Of a DNA stretch of 64,000 nucleotides, positions 12,230 to 24,100 are shown one piece after another; positions within the stretch are counted from its first letter, which is position 1; each line of letters opens with the position of its first letter. A program made the position numbers and the translations under genes. The stretch is from Paulownia fortunei (lineage: Eukaryota > Streptophyta > Magnoliopsida > Lamiales > Paulowniaceae). The stretch lies in the NCBI GenBank assembly GCA_019321725.1, contig CM033120.1, positions 6,887,694 to 6,951,693 on the forward strand, read 5' to 3'. The notes below the pieces were generated by a model. It ran no database searches. It saw nothing but the letters and a program-made list of their open reading frames with translations, and was not told the origin of the DNA.

Positions 12230-13792
12230 TGTTTGTGAAATATTTTGCAAACTGCAAGTGCACTGTGTCAAGTTTTGATAAACGGTGAGTTGAGTTGAGT
12301 ATCCACAAGGATTGTAATAAAAAATTACAGCAAGTATTATAGTTTAAATAGTCTCAATTTTATTTAGAAAATCAAGTGATGAGTAAAAAAGTAAAATATA
12401 AAATTTGCAAAACACAAGAGTGAGTTCTTATAAGTAATAAAACAAACACCTTATGAGCAAGAAATTCTAAAGGAATGACTCACCTAATTATCAGCTATGT
12501 TCTTTCTTCTAAAAACATACTAATTCAAGTCAACAACACATGTAAGTTAAGAATTCCTAAGCTCATCAATTCTCTCTCTCGAGTGTCGAATTGATTATGA
12601 GTTCTAATATGAATTTCAATATCTCTATAAAAACTCAAGAATAAAACTCTACAAAAGTTCAATGAATTCTTCTTCAAAACTTCAAAGGTTTCATAAGTCT
12701 CTCAACTCTGTGATTCCTAGGTTATGTTATCTTTATGATAATGTATAATCTTTCCTCTCTCGAGTATCGAATCTCATACATCAAATACTCTCAATTATTG
12801 GCTAAATAATCAAGATGCAAAACTAAATAAGATAACACAAATAAGATGAATAACTTGAACTAATATTGTTTGGAATTCAAAACATAAGATCAAATAAGGT
12901 TATATCATCCTCTAAAAGAAAAGTTTGGTTCATTATGTATGAATATAACTTCAAAAAATACATAAGAAAGAATATGGAAATTGTTTACCAATTTGTAAAG
13001 TGACAGGAATGGTTGAAGCTTCCATTGTCTGCAAGAATAGCTCTCTTTCTCTTCGAAGAATAGCTCTCTGTCCAACAGCACCTTTCTATCCATGAATACC
13101 TTCTCATATCCAGAATACATTTGGAGGCTCTTTAGGGTCCTTAAAATCAGATGGGAGATGCCCTAAAGAGGGCAGAAAACCCATTTTTCCTCTTTTATCC
13201 ACGTGGCAACATGTAGGCGCTGACTGGACAGCTAGACACTGAACATTCTGTCTTCAGTGTCTATATCCACTTTAAACTAATTTGTCACTGCTGTCTAGGC
13301 CGAACAGGGCTTTCTGTATATTTATAATAATTATAGCCCTAAATCTTGGCTTTCTAGAAGAATTTGAATCAACTAAATACGGCATCTGTGGGGATAGTTA
13401 TTCGTGAAATACGAAGATATGTCATAGCTGAAAATTTTAGCCTAGTGCTGATTCTTGAACTTGGTTGTTCTCATTGAGATCAATATAATTGAATTTTGTG
13501 GTAAATATAAAAGTTAAGATATATCTCTTGGCTTTCTAGTGATTTAGGAATAAAGTCAAAATCATATTTGAGAAAAGGGTTATGATTGAAATACGAAAAC
13601 TGTCATCAATAGCACCACAATTCAAATTCTTCAACATTTCAATCAAGTTTTTGGTTTCTTTCCATTTTCTCCTCCTTTTGTCATTACCTACAAAATTTCA
13701 AACTAAATGCATAAAAAGTAACAAAAACACTTGAAAAAAAAAACAAATATTAATCGAAAGGTATGAATTATTGGTATAAAACAAACTTATCA
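12230..13792 (-). repeat. Gypsy-A 5' LTR
   Basis: Begins TGTTTGTGAAAT and ends AACTTATCA on the plus strand. It is the partner of 3711-5261 and adjoins the PBS. Its promoter should drive minus-strand transcription, though I did not locate a clear TATA box. Confidence 0.9.
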
Positions 13793-13797
13793 ATGGG
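13793..13797. other. Gypsy-A target-site duplication, right copy
   Basis: ATGGG is an exact copy of 3706-3710. Confidence 0.85.
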
Positions 13798-14849
13798 TGG
13801 GCATGCGTAAATGCTTTTTAGGGGTTGTTTTTAGTCAAAAAATATCGTTACGCTCAAAATTTAATTTTCTATTTTTTGTAAATTAAAATTAATTTTTTAG
13901 TTGATAAAAATATTTTTCCTAAATTTAAAATTTAAAATTTGGTGAATTATAGATAAGTGAGTGAGAAAGTTTTTTTTTTTTTTTTTTGTAAATTATGGAA
14001 AATTATCTTGAATTGGTTACTAAATAGGAATAGTAGGACTCTTATACATATTTTAGTCAATTTATAGAGCACATGAAAATTTATTATCCATGATATGTCT
14101 ATAAAATTGTGAATAGACTGAAATATTATGATTGTGAGTGTCAAATAATGATATGGACATTAAGATTGGCTTTGTGGCCATATCTCATATATTTTTTATT
14201 TTTTATGATTGTTGTGGTTGTTAGGCTTGTTGAGAATAATTCTTAGCAAGAAGCCGGAATGAACGATAATAAACGTATAATATTTTTGGAAGGCTCAAAG
14301 GAGATAATAGATTATATGTTAACATGTTTAGTGATTTATAATAAATTCTTCTACCATAAAATTATGCATTCTACATGATGGTAGAAATTTATTAATGCAT
14401 GATTTTATTGAAATTTATGAATGCATGATTATGTTATAATTTTATGCATTTAATGTGATGGTACATGCTTATATCCTTATATGATTAGCAAGATATGTTC
14501 TTGTATGTATCATGCATATTAGATTATGTATTTAAGTGGGAGTTCTAAGGTTGGTAGAACTTATGAGATTTTGTGTTATGAAATTAAATTTGTGATAATG
14601 TACATTTTGATATAGATGATGATTGGGAACTATGTGACCTTTTCAATTTGTGCATTATGGTGATTATGATAAATTTAATTTTCTAAGTACAAGATCAAAT
14701 GTATAAATAGGCATATTTATAGTATCTCTGAGACTAATGGCTATGGCTACTAAATATGATGTATATACTTATAAAAAAGTATTTATTGATAATAATTATG
14801 AAAATAAGTGCCAATAGATTTGGTATACGTATAACTAAGTGAAATGCTT
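13798..14849 (+). other. Copia-A leader or start of gag, decayed
   Basis: AT-rich sequence resuming Copia-A after Gypsy-A. A poly-T run lies near 13970-13987. No domain is readable with confidence. By position it should cover the leader and N-terminal Gag of Copia-A. Confidence 0.45.
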
Positions 14850-17350
14850 AAGTGAGCATCAACCAAGTCATGTAAGACTTAGTGTGGATCATATTACTCA
14901 ACAAAGGAAAGATCAATGGGTTTAATAAAAGTACAAAAAAGAGTACACTTCTTATACTATTTTGGTAAAGTGTATGATTGATGGTCTCATATGCAGTTGA
15001 GAAAATCATACTATTGATCTAAAAGAGAAATATATAGGTACAATTGAGAATTGAGATATTGAATAGCTGATGATATTTTTGATGATTGTAAAATACACCT
15101 TGTGCATTAAACATGGTATGTTTAAGGGTAATGTCAGATAATTTTAGAGTTTCTAGTCAACAACCATTGTCTTCTCTGATGAGTAGTAAGTTCAAATTTA
15201 ATTGTCTCTTTCCAATAAAAGAAAATATCTGAAAATCAAATTTGATCTAATCACTATGAAAATACTTTCTTAAATGACATTTGCCATGTTGAGCTTTTGG
15301 AATAAAGTGGCTTATTGTTGCTAGGTCTAGTTGTAAGAGAACTTTTGTCTGTTAATATTGCTGACATAGAACAAAGCTAAGAATAGAAACAAGATTGGAG
15401 ATGAATCCAAGAAGAACAAACCTAGCCACTAAATAAGAGAAGTGGTATAATATTAAAAATGCTACAATAGCCATATTGTTAGTTATTTCACTCATGAATA
15501 CACTGAGTTAAAAATATAGCACTTATTGACGCTTCTATAAGTGCTCTTTACATATGAAGCACGATATTACCAAATCTTATCCTATGTAGATTATAGATTT
15601 ATAGTAACTAGAAATTGAGAGGCGTTTGTGGAATTTTGTTAAGTTAACTTTGGTATAAGATGGATCTATGTAGAATTGGAGTGAAATCAAACATAAAATG
15701 ATTAGCACTTGCATGTTCAGATTACAAGATGACCATATTGTTATTCTACAAAATATCTAAGTACAAGACTTTGTAGAACTTTATTTTATAATTGTCCTTT
15801 TAAGATTATTTCTTTTGCTTGAATTTGAGTTGTGACTTGGTTAATATCTGCTGAAAAATATTTATTGTGGTACTAAACATTTTGAATGATATGTGGTTAT
15901 GAATTGTGACCAATGTATGTTTGCATACTAAATTGATTATTCTATTACAAGTAATATATGTCATCTGAGTAATGTATGCATTTTTTGTGTTTGACTAGGT
16001 CACAATAGACAAGAGACATAAACTGGTAAGAGAAAACTAATTGAGTTTACCTTTTGCAATTGATTGTCAACTTTGGATGTAAGTTCACATTGGAACCATT
16101 CAAAAGGCTACAAAGTCGAGCTTTTTTTGCTATTAATTCTTATAGATTTATACGATCAAATTAATATGAAGACTAGGCATGGAATCTCGTGTTTCATTAT
16201 AGTTAGAAAATATTTAAGTGCCTTGATCATATCTATTTGACATCATATAATCTGAATATTGTAGAGTTTTTGAATATGGAAGATATAATCAAATTGATAT
16301 AACTTTGAGATTAGATGTAAGGCGCGATAGTTTATTTTGATAATTTTAATGATCTATGTGATGAAGATAGATTGTAAAATAATTGACTATTCCTCACACA
16401 CCTATATAGAATGGTGTTTCTTTAGAGACGGAGTAGAAAATTATTTGGATTTATGAAGACACAAGTTAACTTGTTGATCTTCTTTGACAAATGTCTTTTA
16501 GTTAGCTGGAGTCTATATCTAAATTAGAACATCTTCATAATCAATATTTCCATTCCATAAGAGGTATGGACAGGTAAATGATCTAGCCAAAGCTACCTCA
16601 GATGTTGAGATTGTGTCTCTTTTAATAAAGTTTTTCAAACAAGTTTAAAAAATTAGATCTCAAAGACAATAGATTTATATCTTGAAGATATACCATAGTG
16701 TTTAAAGGGTACATGCTCATAAGTGAACAAGGAGATAGAATAGTGATTCACAAAAGATCATAAAATAACACATTTTTGGATAGTGATTTTTCTAAGAGAG
16801 AAAATTATAAAACTTTAAACCTTGCTTAGGTTAAATAATTCAGATTACAACTATGTGCTTGATAGATCACTTATTATACAAAAATATTTATTGTTTTCTA
16901 TTTTGAGTGGGAGTAATTTATCTAAGTGATCTAGTTAAAATTGAATCACAACTTTGTGTAAGTACCAAATAGTCTCCAAAAGATGACGTAGAGCCCAATA
17001 CAATGTGGCTCTATAATATCCTACAAAGGACAATTGAAATAAAGTAATGGAGGTATATTATGCAACTATGAAATTTGTTAGTTTGTGTGGAAGCAGTAAC
17101 TCTTGTGATAAGTTATCGAGGAGGTAATTGTTAACCTGTGTGGTAGTAATTACACTTATGACAAAACCACAACGAATGTGGCATTTAGATTGTTGCACTA
17201 TTTAAAGATTTGAATTGAAAGTTGTTATAATTTACATCTTTGAGCACACCCAAATGCTTGGTTCTAAATATCAAACCAAGTTTTATTTTTGGTTAAAAAT
17301 TGGAAAAATGCAACTGGGAACTATTGTGTTCTCAAAATATAGTCAAAGGT
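14850..17350 (+). pseudogene. Copia-A gag-pol remnant
   Basis: No long frame survives, but plus-strand translation in shifting frames shows copia landmarks in the right order. A decayed Gag zinc knuckle is at 15457-15519 (KCYNSHIVSYFTHEYTELK, with cysteine and histidine losses). Protease-flank sequence lies at about 15590-15800 (ISTCMFRLQDDHIVILQNI). A LGH pre-integrase motif is near 16000-16020. The integrase start is at about 16160-16240 (MKTRHGISCFII) and the integrase PHTP..NGVS block at about 16395-16440. After about 16500 the match fades (a possible TFLDSDF motif near 16770). No RT block with YVDD could be found, so RT may be lost or too decayed. Many stops and indels make this the oldest pol in the window. 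Confidence 0.65.
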
Positions 17351-17499
17351 TGATATACTTATTGTGAGGTATAAAGTCCACTTAGTGGTGAATAGGGTTA
17401 TACTTTTATAGAAAAATATTTTCATTGATGGTGATATATACCTCTATTATTTTTTCTTTATTATTATAGATATCTAAAATTTAAAATCATATCAAATTA

Positions 17500-18102
17500 G
17501 CTAAAAACTACATCCTAAAATGGAGAATTAGATGATTTCCCCATAGAGATTTATATAAAAAGACATACATAAAATGCTTGGAAGATTCCATACTAGAAGG
17601 CCAAGAAGATAAAGTTTGCGAACTTAAAATCTTTATGACCCAAGTGTTACGAACTTGTTCCCTTAACAATGACCGTGTGGTCTTAGCTTCTTCAACCACC
17701 CCTCGCGGTAGCTAAGTCAGCCTCGTTGCTTAGAAAAAGTGTTGGAAGATGGCTGGGAAAGTAGAAAATAAAAGAAGGCAAGAGAGCTTTGTAAGAGAAG
17801 CTTATATTCACTCAAACTCAACTCTTGCTTGGATGATTTACAAATGAAGTTCCTACCCCTATTTATACTACTCCACCTCCTAAATGAACAATGGTGATCT
17901 ATTTGATCCTACGGTGGGGAGATACTCTCTAGAGTTCTCCAAGAAATATGCCAGAATGATTCCTCTAGATATTTACAAGGGGACTTTCTAGAAGTTCCTA
18001 GTAATTGTCCAAAATATCCCTAATGTTCTAGAAAATTGTGGGAGAGCCTCCAAGCCCAAAAATTTTGTAATAAAATTGGTCTTAGCTTGGCGGTGCGTGA
18101 CA
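17500..18102 (-). repeat. Chromovirus 3' LTR (probable)
   Basis: On the minus strand this follows the purine tract and starts TGTCACGCACCG at 18102. The far end is uncertain because the other LTR is absent; 17500 is a rough limit where similarity to Copia-A is expected to resume. Confidence 0.5.
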
Positions 18103-18116
18103 TCCTCCCCCACCTA
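18103..18116 (-). other. Chromovirus polypurine tract
   Basis: The minus strand reads AGGTGGGGGAGGA directly before the LTR start TGTCACG, a typical plus-strand primer tract. Confidence 0.7.
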
Positions 18117-18864
18117 ATTTGGTAGTACTCTCGAAGTTGATCTTGGAACTGCGACAAGTCTTCTTCAGGTTCCCACGTTGCTTCAGACTCTGGTAGTCCC
18201 TTCCACTTGATCAAGTATTGAGAGAAAGGACATACACTATGTCGTTGTACGGTCTTCTTGGTGAGTACCTCTTCAATCTCCTTGTCATAAGACTTGATTA
18301 CCACAGGAGGTGCCCGATGTGATTGCCCTCGGTTGGGGTCTTCCTCATCCTCATGGTATGGCTTCAACATACTTATGTGGAAGACAGGGTGTATCTTTAA
18401 GGAGCTAGGTAGGTCAATGCGATAAGATACCTTACCCACCTTGGTCACAATCAGAAACGGCCCCTCATATATTCTTAACAAACCCTTGTGCATGCCCCGC
18501 AATGTCTTAAATTATTGTGATAAGAGTTTGACAAGGATTTGGTCGCATGTATTGAACTCTTGTGGGCGTCTCCTTTCATCGGCCTATTTCTTCATCCATC
18601 GATGAGCTTTCTCTAGGCATGAACGAGCTATGTCAGCTTGCTCCACACATGACTTAGCCATTTTGATTGCCCCTGGGCTTCTCTCATCACCTTCGGATGT
18701 TGCTAGAGTGTGAGGAGTTAATGGTTGTTGCCCCATCGCCAACTCGAACGGACTGTGTTCTATGGCCTTACTTTGCTGCATGTTGTACAAAAATTATGCT
18801 ACATCAAGAAGTTTAGCCCAATCCTTCTAATTAGCACTCACAAAGTGCCTCAAATAACACTGCA
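18117..18864 (-). pseudogene. Integrase C-terminus plus chromodomain
   Basis: From 18864 downwards the minus strand reads CYLRHFVSAN, then NMQQSKAIEHSPFELAMGQQ (18584-18790), and after a stop near 18510 the open frame 18020-18502. That frame holds the integrase C-terminal domain (YEGPFLIVTKVGKVSYRIDL, HPVFHISMLKPYH) and a chromodomain at about residues 71-120 (EIEEVLTKKT, QYLIKWKGLPESEATWEPEE). The aromatic and WKG..ESEATWEP positions look intact. In chromoviruses this domain is thought to steer integration by binding histone marks. The frame runs past the normal end into the LTR because the stop is lost. Several stops upstream break the protein. Confidence 0.85.
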
Positions 18865-19070
18865 TGGTGGAAGAAGCGGAAAGGGCATTCTTTAAAATCA
18901 TTGTGAAGTATTGGGGACTACCACGAAACATTGTGAGCGATCGAGACCCCCGCTTCACGGGATGATTATGGATGGAACTTTTCAAACTTCTCATGTCAGA
19001 ATTATGTTTCTCAACAAGTTTCCACCCCTAGACCGATGGGTAGACAGAATGGGTGAACGCTCTACTAGAA
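18865..19070 (+). pseudogene. Inverted integrase core segment
   Basis: The plus strand encodes VEEAERAFFKIIVKYWGLPR, then NIVSDRDPRFTG, FSTSFHP and a decayed QTDGQTERVNALLE block. This is the part of the DDE core that should precede the minus-strand segment ending at 18864. Its C-terminal end (NALLE) is at 19070, while the sequence that should follow (QYLRHF) is at 18864 on the other strand. That fits a simple in-place inversion of about 205 bp. Confidence 0.8.
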
Positions 19071-19378
19071 TCCCTCCACAAATCTACAGAAATATCCAGC
19101 TAAACCCAAAAAACTTCATACTTCTGAAGGATTAGTAGATTATGACCACCTGTTAATAACTTCTACTTTACTTAGATCTACAGATATTCCAGCTTCTGAT
19201 ATTACATGTCCCAGAAATTCTAGTTGATCAATTCAAAATTCACATTTCTTAAATTTAGCATATATTTATTTCTCTTTCAAAACCTCTAAAACCATTCTTA
19301 GATATTCACCATGCTCTTCTTTTATGCTAGAGTAAATCAACATTTCATCAAATCCATATCAAGAAATTTTTTGAATAG
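19071..19378 (-). pseudogene. Gypsy-C RT, C-terminal part
   Basis: The minus strand reads LAGYFCRFVEGF at the truncated end, and before it a segment equivalent to 41330-41560 of Gypsy-D. At the catalytic site the readable frame gives GFDEMLIYSS where FIDDML is expected, so the second aspartate is Glu and the preceding residue is lost. Stops are present. The segment ends at the insertion of a solo copia LTR. Confidence 0.75.
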
Positions 19379-21064
19379 TCGAAATTTAGCTATGGGAATC
19401 ATATTAATAAAAAGGTATTTTCTTTATCTTATGTCTTGCACCTTTTATTTCTACATATTAGATAAAGTCCTTAGACCAAATTTAGCTATGGGGCATGGTC
19501 ACGTATATGATGGCGATCATGAAATATGCCTCTAAGGCTTTAGTCTTAAATAAGTTTTGAGTCAAGAGCTTTTTGAGATAGGATATCAAATAGTTTAATA
19601 AGACTCGCACGTACGATGTATTCTCGTAAGACAAGAATGTCATAATTCATTAGCATTAGCGTACAGATGCAAGTGCATGTATGTGGGTGTTTGTTAGGGA
19701 ACAAGTACACCGAACATAGCCCTAAAGAAATTCTTAGCTGGAGGCTTTGCCTGTCGAAATAACAATTTATTTGTTGCAATAGTACACGGCTAGTCCTCGG
19801 ACTAGAGGCACGATAGTAGCCCTGTGTGCATCTTGCAACACTTTGATATATCTTCTAATTGCTTGACAATCACAAACAAGATATGTTGGGTGTTGCACTG
19901 ATGTGCATGAAGGTTTGTTAGTGGCCAATATAGAATTCGACACTTGTCTTTTAAATAAGAAAATCTCTTGTGTTTTCATAACTTGTGATTCAAAGACCTT
20001 GACCAAGGTAGGATAATCATGATTCATCAGGAGTCATTAGAACTTGAAATAAGATCACAGTTATTGAATCATTTAGGGTTTTGACTTATAATCCATGCCC
20101 GAGATTAAATTGGGAGATTAGCTATCGAAAGGACCGTACGTATATGGTACTCGCAACTAAAATAGGTTTACTTGCTATTTCATCCAAGACTAGTTTTTCA
20201 TGATTAGTTGCTAAGTGTTTTCATGGATAGTGAGGTTCTTGGAATTAAGGAGTTAATTCCAAATGAATTAATTAATTAGATTAATTAATTAGAATAATTG
20301 TTATTCATAAGTTGTAAATATTGTAAACCCACTACTAGCTTAGTAGTGAACCTAAGAGGGTCACACATCTTTATGGAAAATAACATTTCTAATTTTGGGA
20401 TCTAACCAATGATTGGAAATTAATTAATTAATTGAGGGTTTTATTTAATTTAATCATTAAATTAAATTATTCAATTAAATAATTAGATTATTTAATTAGA
20501 CCTAATTAGATCATAAAGCACAATTGGAGTAAATTAAATTAATCAATTGGATTGATTAAATTGAGATTAAATCAATTGGATTGATTTGTAGATTTTGGAG
20601 TCCAATTCCAAAAATTAATGTGGATCACTTAAGAAGCCCACTAAAATATGAAGAGAATAAATTAAATAAATGTGATTTATTTAATTAACATATTTATAGA
20701 TGCACTTAAAGAATTAATCTTTATTATTCTTGAAAATTTATTCCGGTTATAGATTAGTAAACAATTAAAAGGATACTAGTGAATCCTTTTGATTGGTGTT
20801 ACTCTTCCATATTGTGGACCGAATAGAGGAAAAACACTTGGATCCCTGTGAGTTTTGAAAGTCCAGGATAAGAAATTGATTGCTTTATTTCCTACAACAA
20901 CCGGAGTACACGAAAGATATAATCCGATTTTATATTTATATATCTATTCACTTGAATAAGCGGGATTGATAAAATTACTTTCGAATCAAAGGGGTTAAAT
21001 TTTTGTTTGATAAAAATTTCAAATTTCCAGTGCGTATACGCATGCGATTATAGCGAACCTAACA
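19379..21064 (+). repeat. Solo LTR of the Copia-B family, plus orientation
   Basis: Aligns with the Copia-B LTR (32035-34193) from about 19400 onward. Landmarks are the AATAAAAAGG start, the GGGGCATGGTCACG block near 19490, long ATTAATTAATT runs and the end GCGAACCTAACA. No PBS or internal sequence follows; Gypsy-C RT resumes at once. The first ~100 bp of the LTR are missing or replaced. The flanks AATAG and GATAG may be a diverged target-site duplication. It arose either by LTR-LTR recombination or as a truncated insertion. Confidence 0.75.
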
Positions 21065-21421
21065 GATAGTATCCAGATCACAGGTAAATTTCTGAAAATA
21101 TAGATGCACCTTGGAGCTGATCAAATAAATCTTCTATTCTTGGCAAATGATACTTATTCTTGATTATAACTTTATTTAAATCTTGGTAGTCTATACACAG
21201 TCACATCGTACCATCATTCTTACATACAAATAGAACTAGTGCACCCCATGGTTAAAAGTTAGGTCTGATAAAACCTTTTATCCAATAATTTTTTGTATTT
21301 ATATCTTCAGTTCTTTCAACTCAACTGGTGTCATTCAGTATGGAGTTTTAGATATTGGATGTATTCCTAGATTTAGTTCAATGACAAACTCTATCTCACA
21401 GTTCGGTGGTAATCCAGGAAG
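21065..21421 (-). pseudogene. Gypsy-C RT, N-terminal part
   Basis: Equivalent to about 41715-42075 of Gypsy-D. The minus strand carries the RT fingers region: a C/YIDY-type start around 21200, the [18 protein letters not shown] near 21110, and the linker toward protease with LVPKKDG-like remains. Stops and frameshifts are frequent. It lies between the two solo copia LTRs, which both landed in this pol. Confidence 0.7.
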
Positions 21422-23543
21422 TGTTGGGTTCACGTAATCCTAGAAAAAGTATGCGCAACAGAATTTAAAAAATTTCAAAATCATAAATATACATTACATC
21501 ACATGTAATAAAACTAAACCTGGAACTCTTTCATAATTACTCAGTTGTGCGTTTTCTGATACTTAAAGCAAGAATGTTTTAGAAACCCTTAACTTGATTT
21601 GCACTCCGGCTGATGTAGGGATTAAAATGATTCAAATCGTTATCCTAACACGAATGAATCTCCAAGTTCATCAATTCAAATTCCTTTGATTGAAAACTGA
21701 TTTGCTTATAGGATTCCAAATGTTATCCCTTTTAATGGTATCCACACCTTGGATGCCCACTCATATCCGAATCCTATGTTAGTAGTTTTCAATTCGATAA
21801 TTCTATCCTAGAATAATTTTATTTAGAATAAGAACACACTAAATATTAGTGTTTAGGTGTTTAATTTAATTCTTAATTCAATAATTGAATCAAGAATTAA
21901 ACTAAGTAAAAGGTTGACGAACTTTTGGAGATTGAAAGGGAAAGAAGGGATGATTTTTTGGAGATGAAGAAAATAATTTTTCTTCAAGAGAGAGGGGCTA
22001 TTTTTTTACGTTTTTAGCAAAAATCTACAGTAAAAAGTCCCCTAAAAATGTCCAAGAAGTTTGCTAATAAAGGCTACCACAACTTTTTTAGGAAGTTTCC
22101 TTATCTCATAAGGACTTTCCTTTTTCTTTATTACCTCTGAAGAATTGAATTCCCAATCCAACTTCATGTAGAAATTGGATTCCCAATCTAATTTCCTAAT
22201 GGGTTTCCAACAAGCCCACACCTAATGGGCCTAGGCCCAATCAATCATTTAGACCCTAGTTTAATTGATCCAATCAATTAAAATTATTTATCCAATTAAT
22301 TAAACCTATCTTAATTAATTAATTCAATCAATTAATTAAATGTTCTAATTGGGCTCCCTAATCCAATTAGGTCCAATAAATTATTTTAATTAATTAATTC
22401 CACTCTTGAATTAATTTAAGCTCTATTAATTAATCACATTAATTAATTTAATCCAATACTTAGATTAATTTCTAGGCTAGAAATGGATATGTCCAAGTTT
22501 TGTGTGTGACCCCTTAGATTCACTCTAAGCTAGTTGTGGGCTCACAACTCTTGTGACTTAGTTGAACAATTAATTATTTTGATTAATTAATCCAATTAAT
22601 AAATTTTCTTGGAATTAACCCATTAATTTCAAGAACCTATAAGTCATGGGAAGCACCTAGCAATGCATCATGACTCTTAGACTTAGGTGAATGTGTAAAC
22701 CTATTCCAATTATGGTACTATAAAAGTACGGTCCTTTCATCATCTAATCTCCCGATTGAGCCTGGGGCATGGATGATTAGTTGAAACTCCATTAACTAAA
22801 TAACTATATTTCCATTCCTAGTAGCTTGACTCGATGATGAACAATTAGAAAACCCCATATCTAATTTCCATCAAACCTTGGCCAAAGATTTTAGAGTCAA
22901 GTATAGTGGAACACATAGAAGATTCACCTATGCATCTAGATATGTGACATATCCTTTGTTGGCCACTTATTAATCTCCATACATGAATATGTTACACCCA
23001 ATGTAAACCCATTATGATTGTTATGCAATCGGGAAATACTTTAAAGTGCAATATATCATGCACAAGATTACCATGGTGCCTCAAGTCCAGAGATTAATTC
23101 TTGCACTATCGTAATGAAGAAATTCTCATTCGACAATAGAATATTTCCAATTGAGAATTTTCAGGTGGGTTAGTTTAATATACTTGTTCCCTAACCAAAC
23201 CCGTATACATGCAATAGTGTCTCCACACCAATGCCCATTGAACGACCTATTATTCTTTCAAGCCTTCATTTTATGCGCAAGTCTCAATGAGATCAATGGT
23301 GTCCCATCTCATTGATCCTTAACTTGGAATGTTTTAATACCACAACCTTAGAGGTATATTCCCCGATCACCATCATATGCGCGAACATGCCCCATAGTTA
23401 TGTGTGATCTAAGGACTTCATCTAATTCTTATGATGAATTTAAGATAAAGGTTACCATTTAAATGATATTAATATGAATAAGAATGATTCGCAAGAGTAT
23501 AAGAACGATCAGATTATTTGGCTCGTCTGGCATTACTCTAACA
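21422..23543 (-). repeat. Solo LTR of the Copia-B family, minus orientation
   Basis: About 2.12 kb, starting TGTTGGGTTCACG and ending ACTCTAACA on the plus strand; on the minus strand it runs TGTTAGAGT to AACCCAACA. It is full length compared with the Copia-B 5' LTR (2159 bp). Flanking 5-mers GGAAG (21417-21421) and AGAAG (23544-23548) differ by one base, a likely aged target-site duplication. Gypsy-C protease is interrupted at this point. No PBS or coding region accompanies it. Confidence 0.85.
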
Positions 23544-24100
23544 AGAAGATCATCAAAAAATACTTCTGGATACTCCCGAACAATTAGCACTTCACTAAGG
23601 ATTGGATGGTGTTGTTCTTCAATGCTCATAACACTTTCCAAGTATCCTTCACAACTACTATCCAATAATTTTTGTGCTTTCAATGCTGATATAATCGGGA
23701 ATTTGAAGCTTTTTACAATTTCATTAAAGGTGAGCAGTTCATATCCAAGAGGTTCAAAAGTCACTGTCTTTCTTTGACAATCTATAGTAGTATGATACTT
23801 TAAAAACTAATTCATACCTTAAATTATATCATAATCATTCATGGCCAATATAATTAAATCAGCATAGAGTTCTCTATTTTCAATGGGAAGAGCATAATCT
23901 CTTAAAATATTGTTTGCTTGATTTGAATCTCCAGAAGAAATTATCATATTGTAACTGGCCTCAACGGTATTAGGTACTCTACCCAGTCTCTTCACATACT
24001 CCATGGATATAAATGAGTGTATAGCTCCAGAATCAAACAATACAAATACTAGAGTACCAAAGATAGAGAATTACCTATTACCACTGATGGGTTCGCCTCA
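23544..24100 (-). pseudogene. Gypsy-C protease region
   Basis: The frame 23819-24040 has the aspartic protease active-site motif MFDSGAIHSFISMEYVKRLG with an intact DSGA, followed by AMNDYDII. The downstream frame to 23764 continues with TFEPLGYELLTFNEIVKSFK, the linker before RT. That frame stays open past 23544 into the solo LTR and so encodes a chimeric tail. A break near 23815 separates the two parts. Compared with Gypsy-D, the catalytic motif here is better preserved. Confidence 0.8.

Larger units (their letters stand above)
3711..13792 (-). mobile_element. Gypsy-A: Ty3/gypsy element, Athila/Tat-type
   Basis: A structurally complete minus-strand element of about 10.1 kb. It has LTRs of about 1.55 kb that both begin TG and end CA on the plus strand, a perfect ATGGG target-site duplication, a tRNA-Asp-type PBS beside the right LTR and a purine tract beside the left one. 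In minus-strand order it holds Gag, protease, RT, RNase H and integrase pieces, then about 1.5 kb of non-coding DNA before the 3' LTR. The Gag motif NQFGG, the RT motif FMDDFSVFG, the integrase motif GIDFMGPFPPS and the tRNA-Asp PBS point to the Athila/Tat branch. Stops and frameshifts throughout mean it cannot encode its own proteins. It is inserted in Copia-A. Confidence 0.9.
17500..19070 (-). mobile_element. Chromovirus 3' fragment with chromodomain (Galadriel-like)
   Basis: The 3' end of a Ty3/gypsy chromovirus on the minus strand: C-terminal integrase, chromodomain, purine tract and an LTR-like stretch below 18102. The integrase core just upstream is inverted (18865-19070 reads on the plus strand). 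It stops at 19070, where a different chromovirus (Gypsy-C) begins. The left boundary near 17500 is approximate because no partner LTR is in the window. The Galadriel assignment rests on the integrase and chromodomain wording and was not tested by phylogeny. Confidence 0.75.

Noticed and set aside
3711..13792. Endogenous pararetrovirus or true retrovirus
   Set aside because: LTRs, TSD, PBS, PPT and an integrase are present and the RT is Athila/Tat-like gypsy; no movement protein or coat features.
13970..13987. Poly-T run as a LINE/SINE poly-A tail on the minus strand
   Set aside because: No upstream ORF2 or SINE boxes and no flanking duplication; it sits in Copia-A internal sequence.
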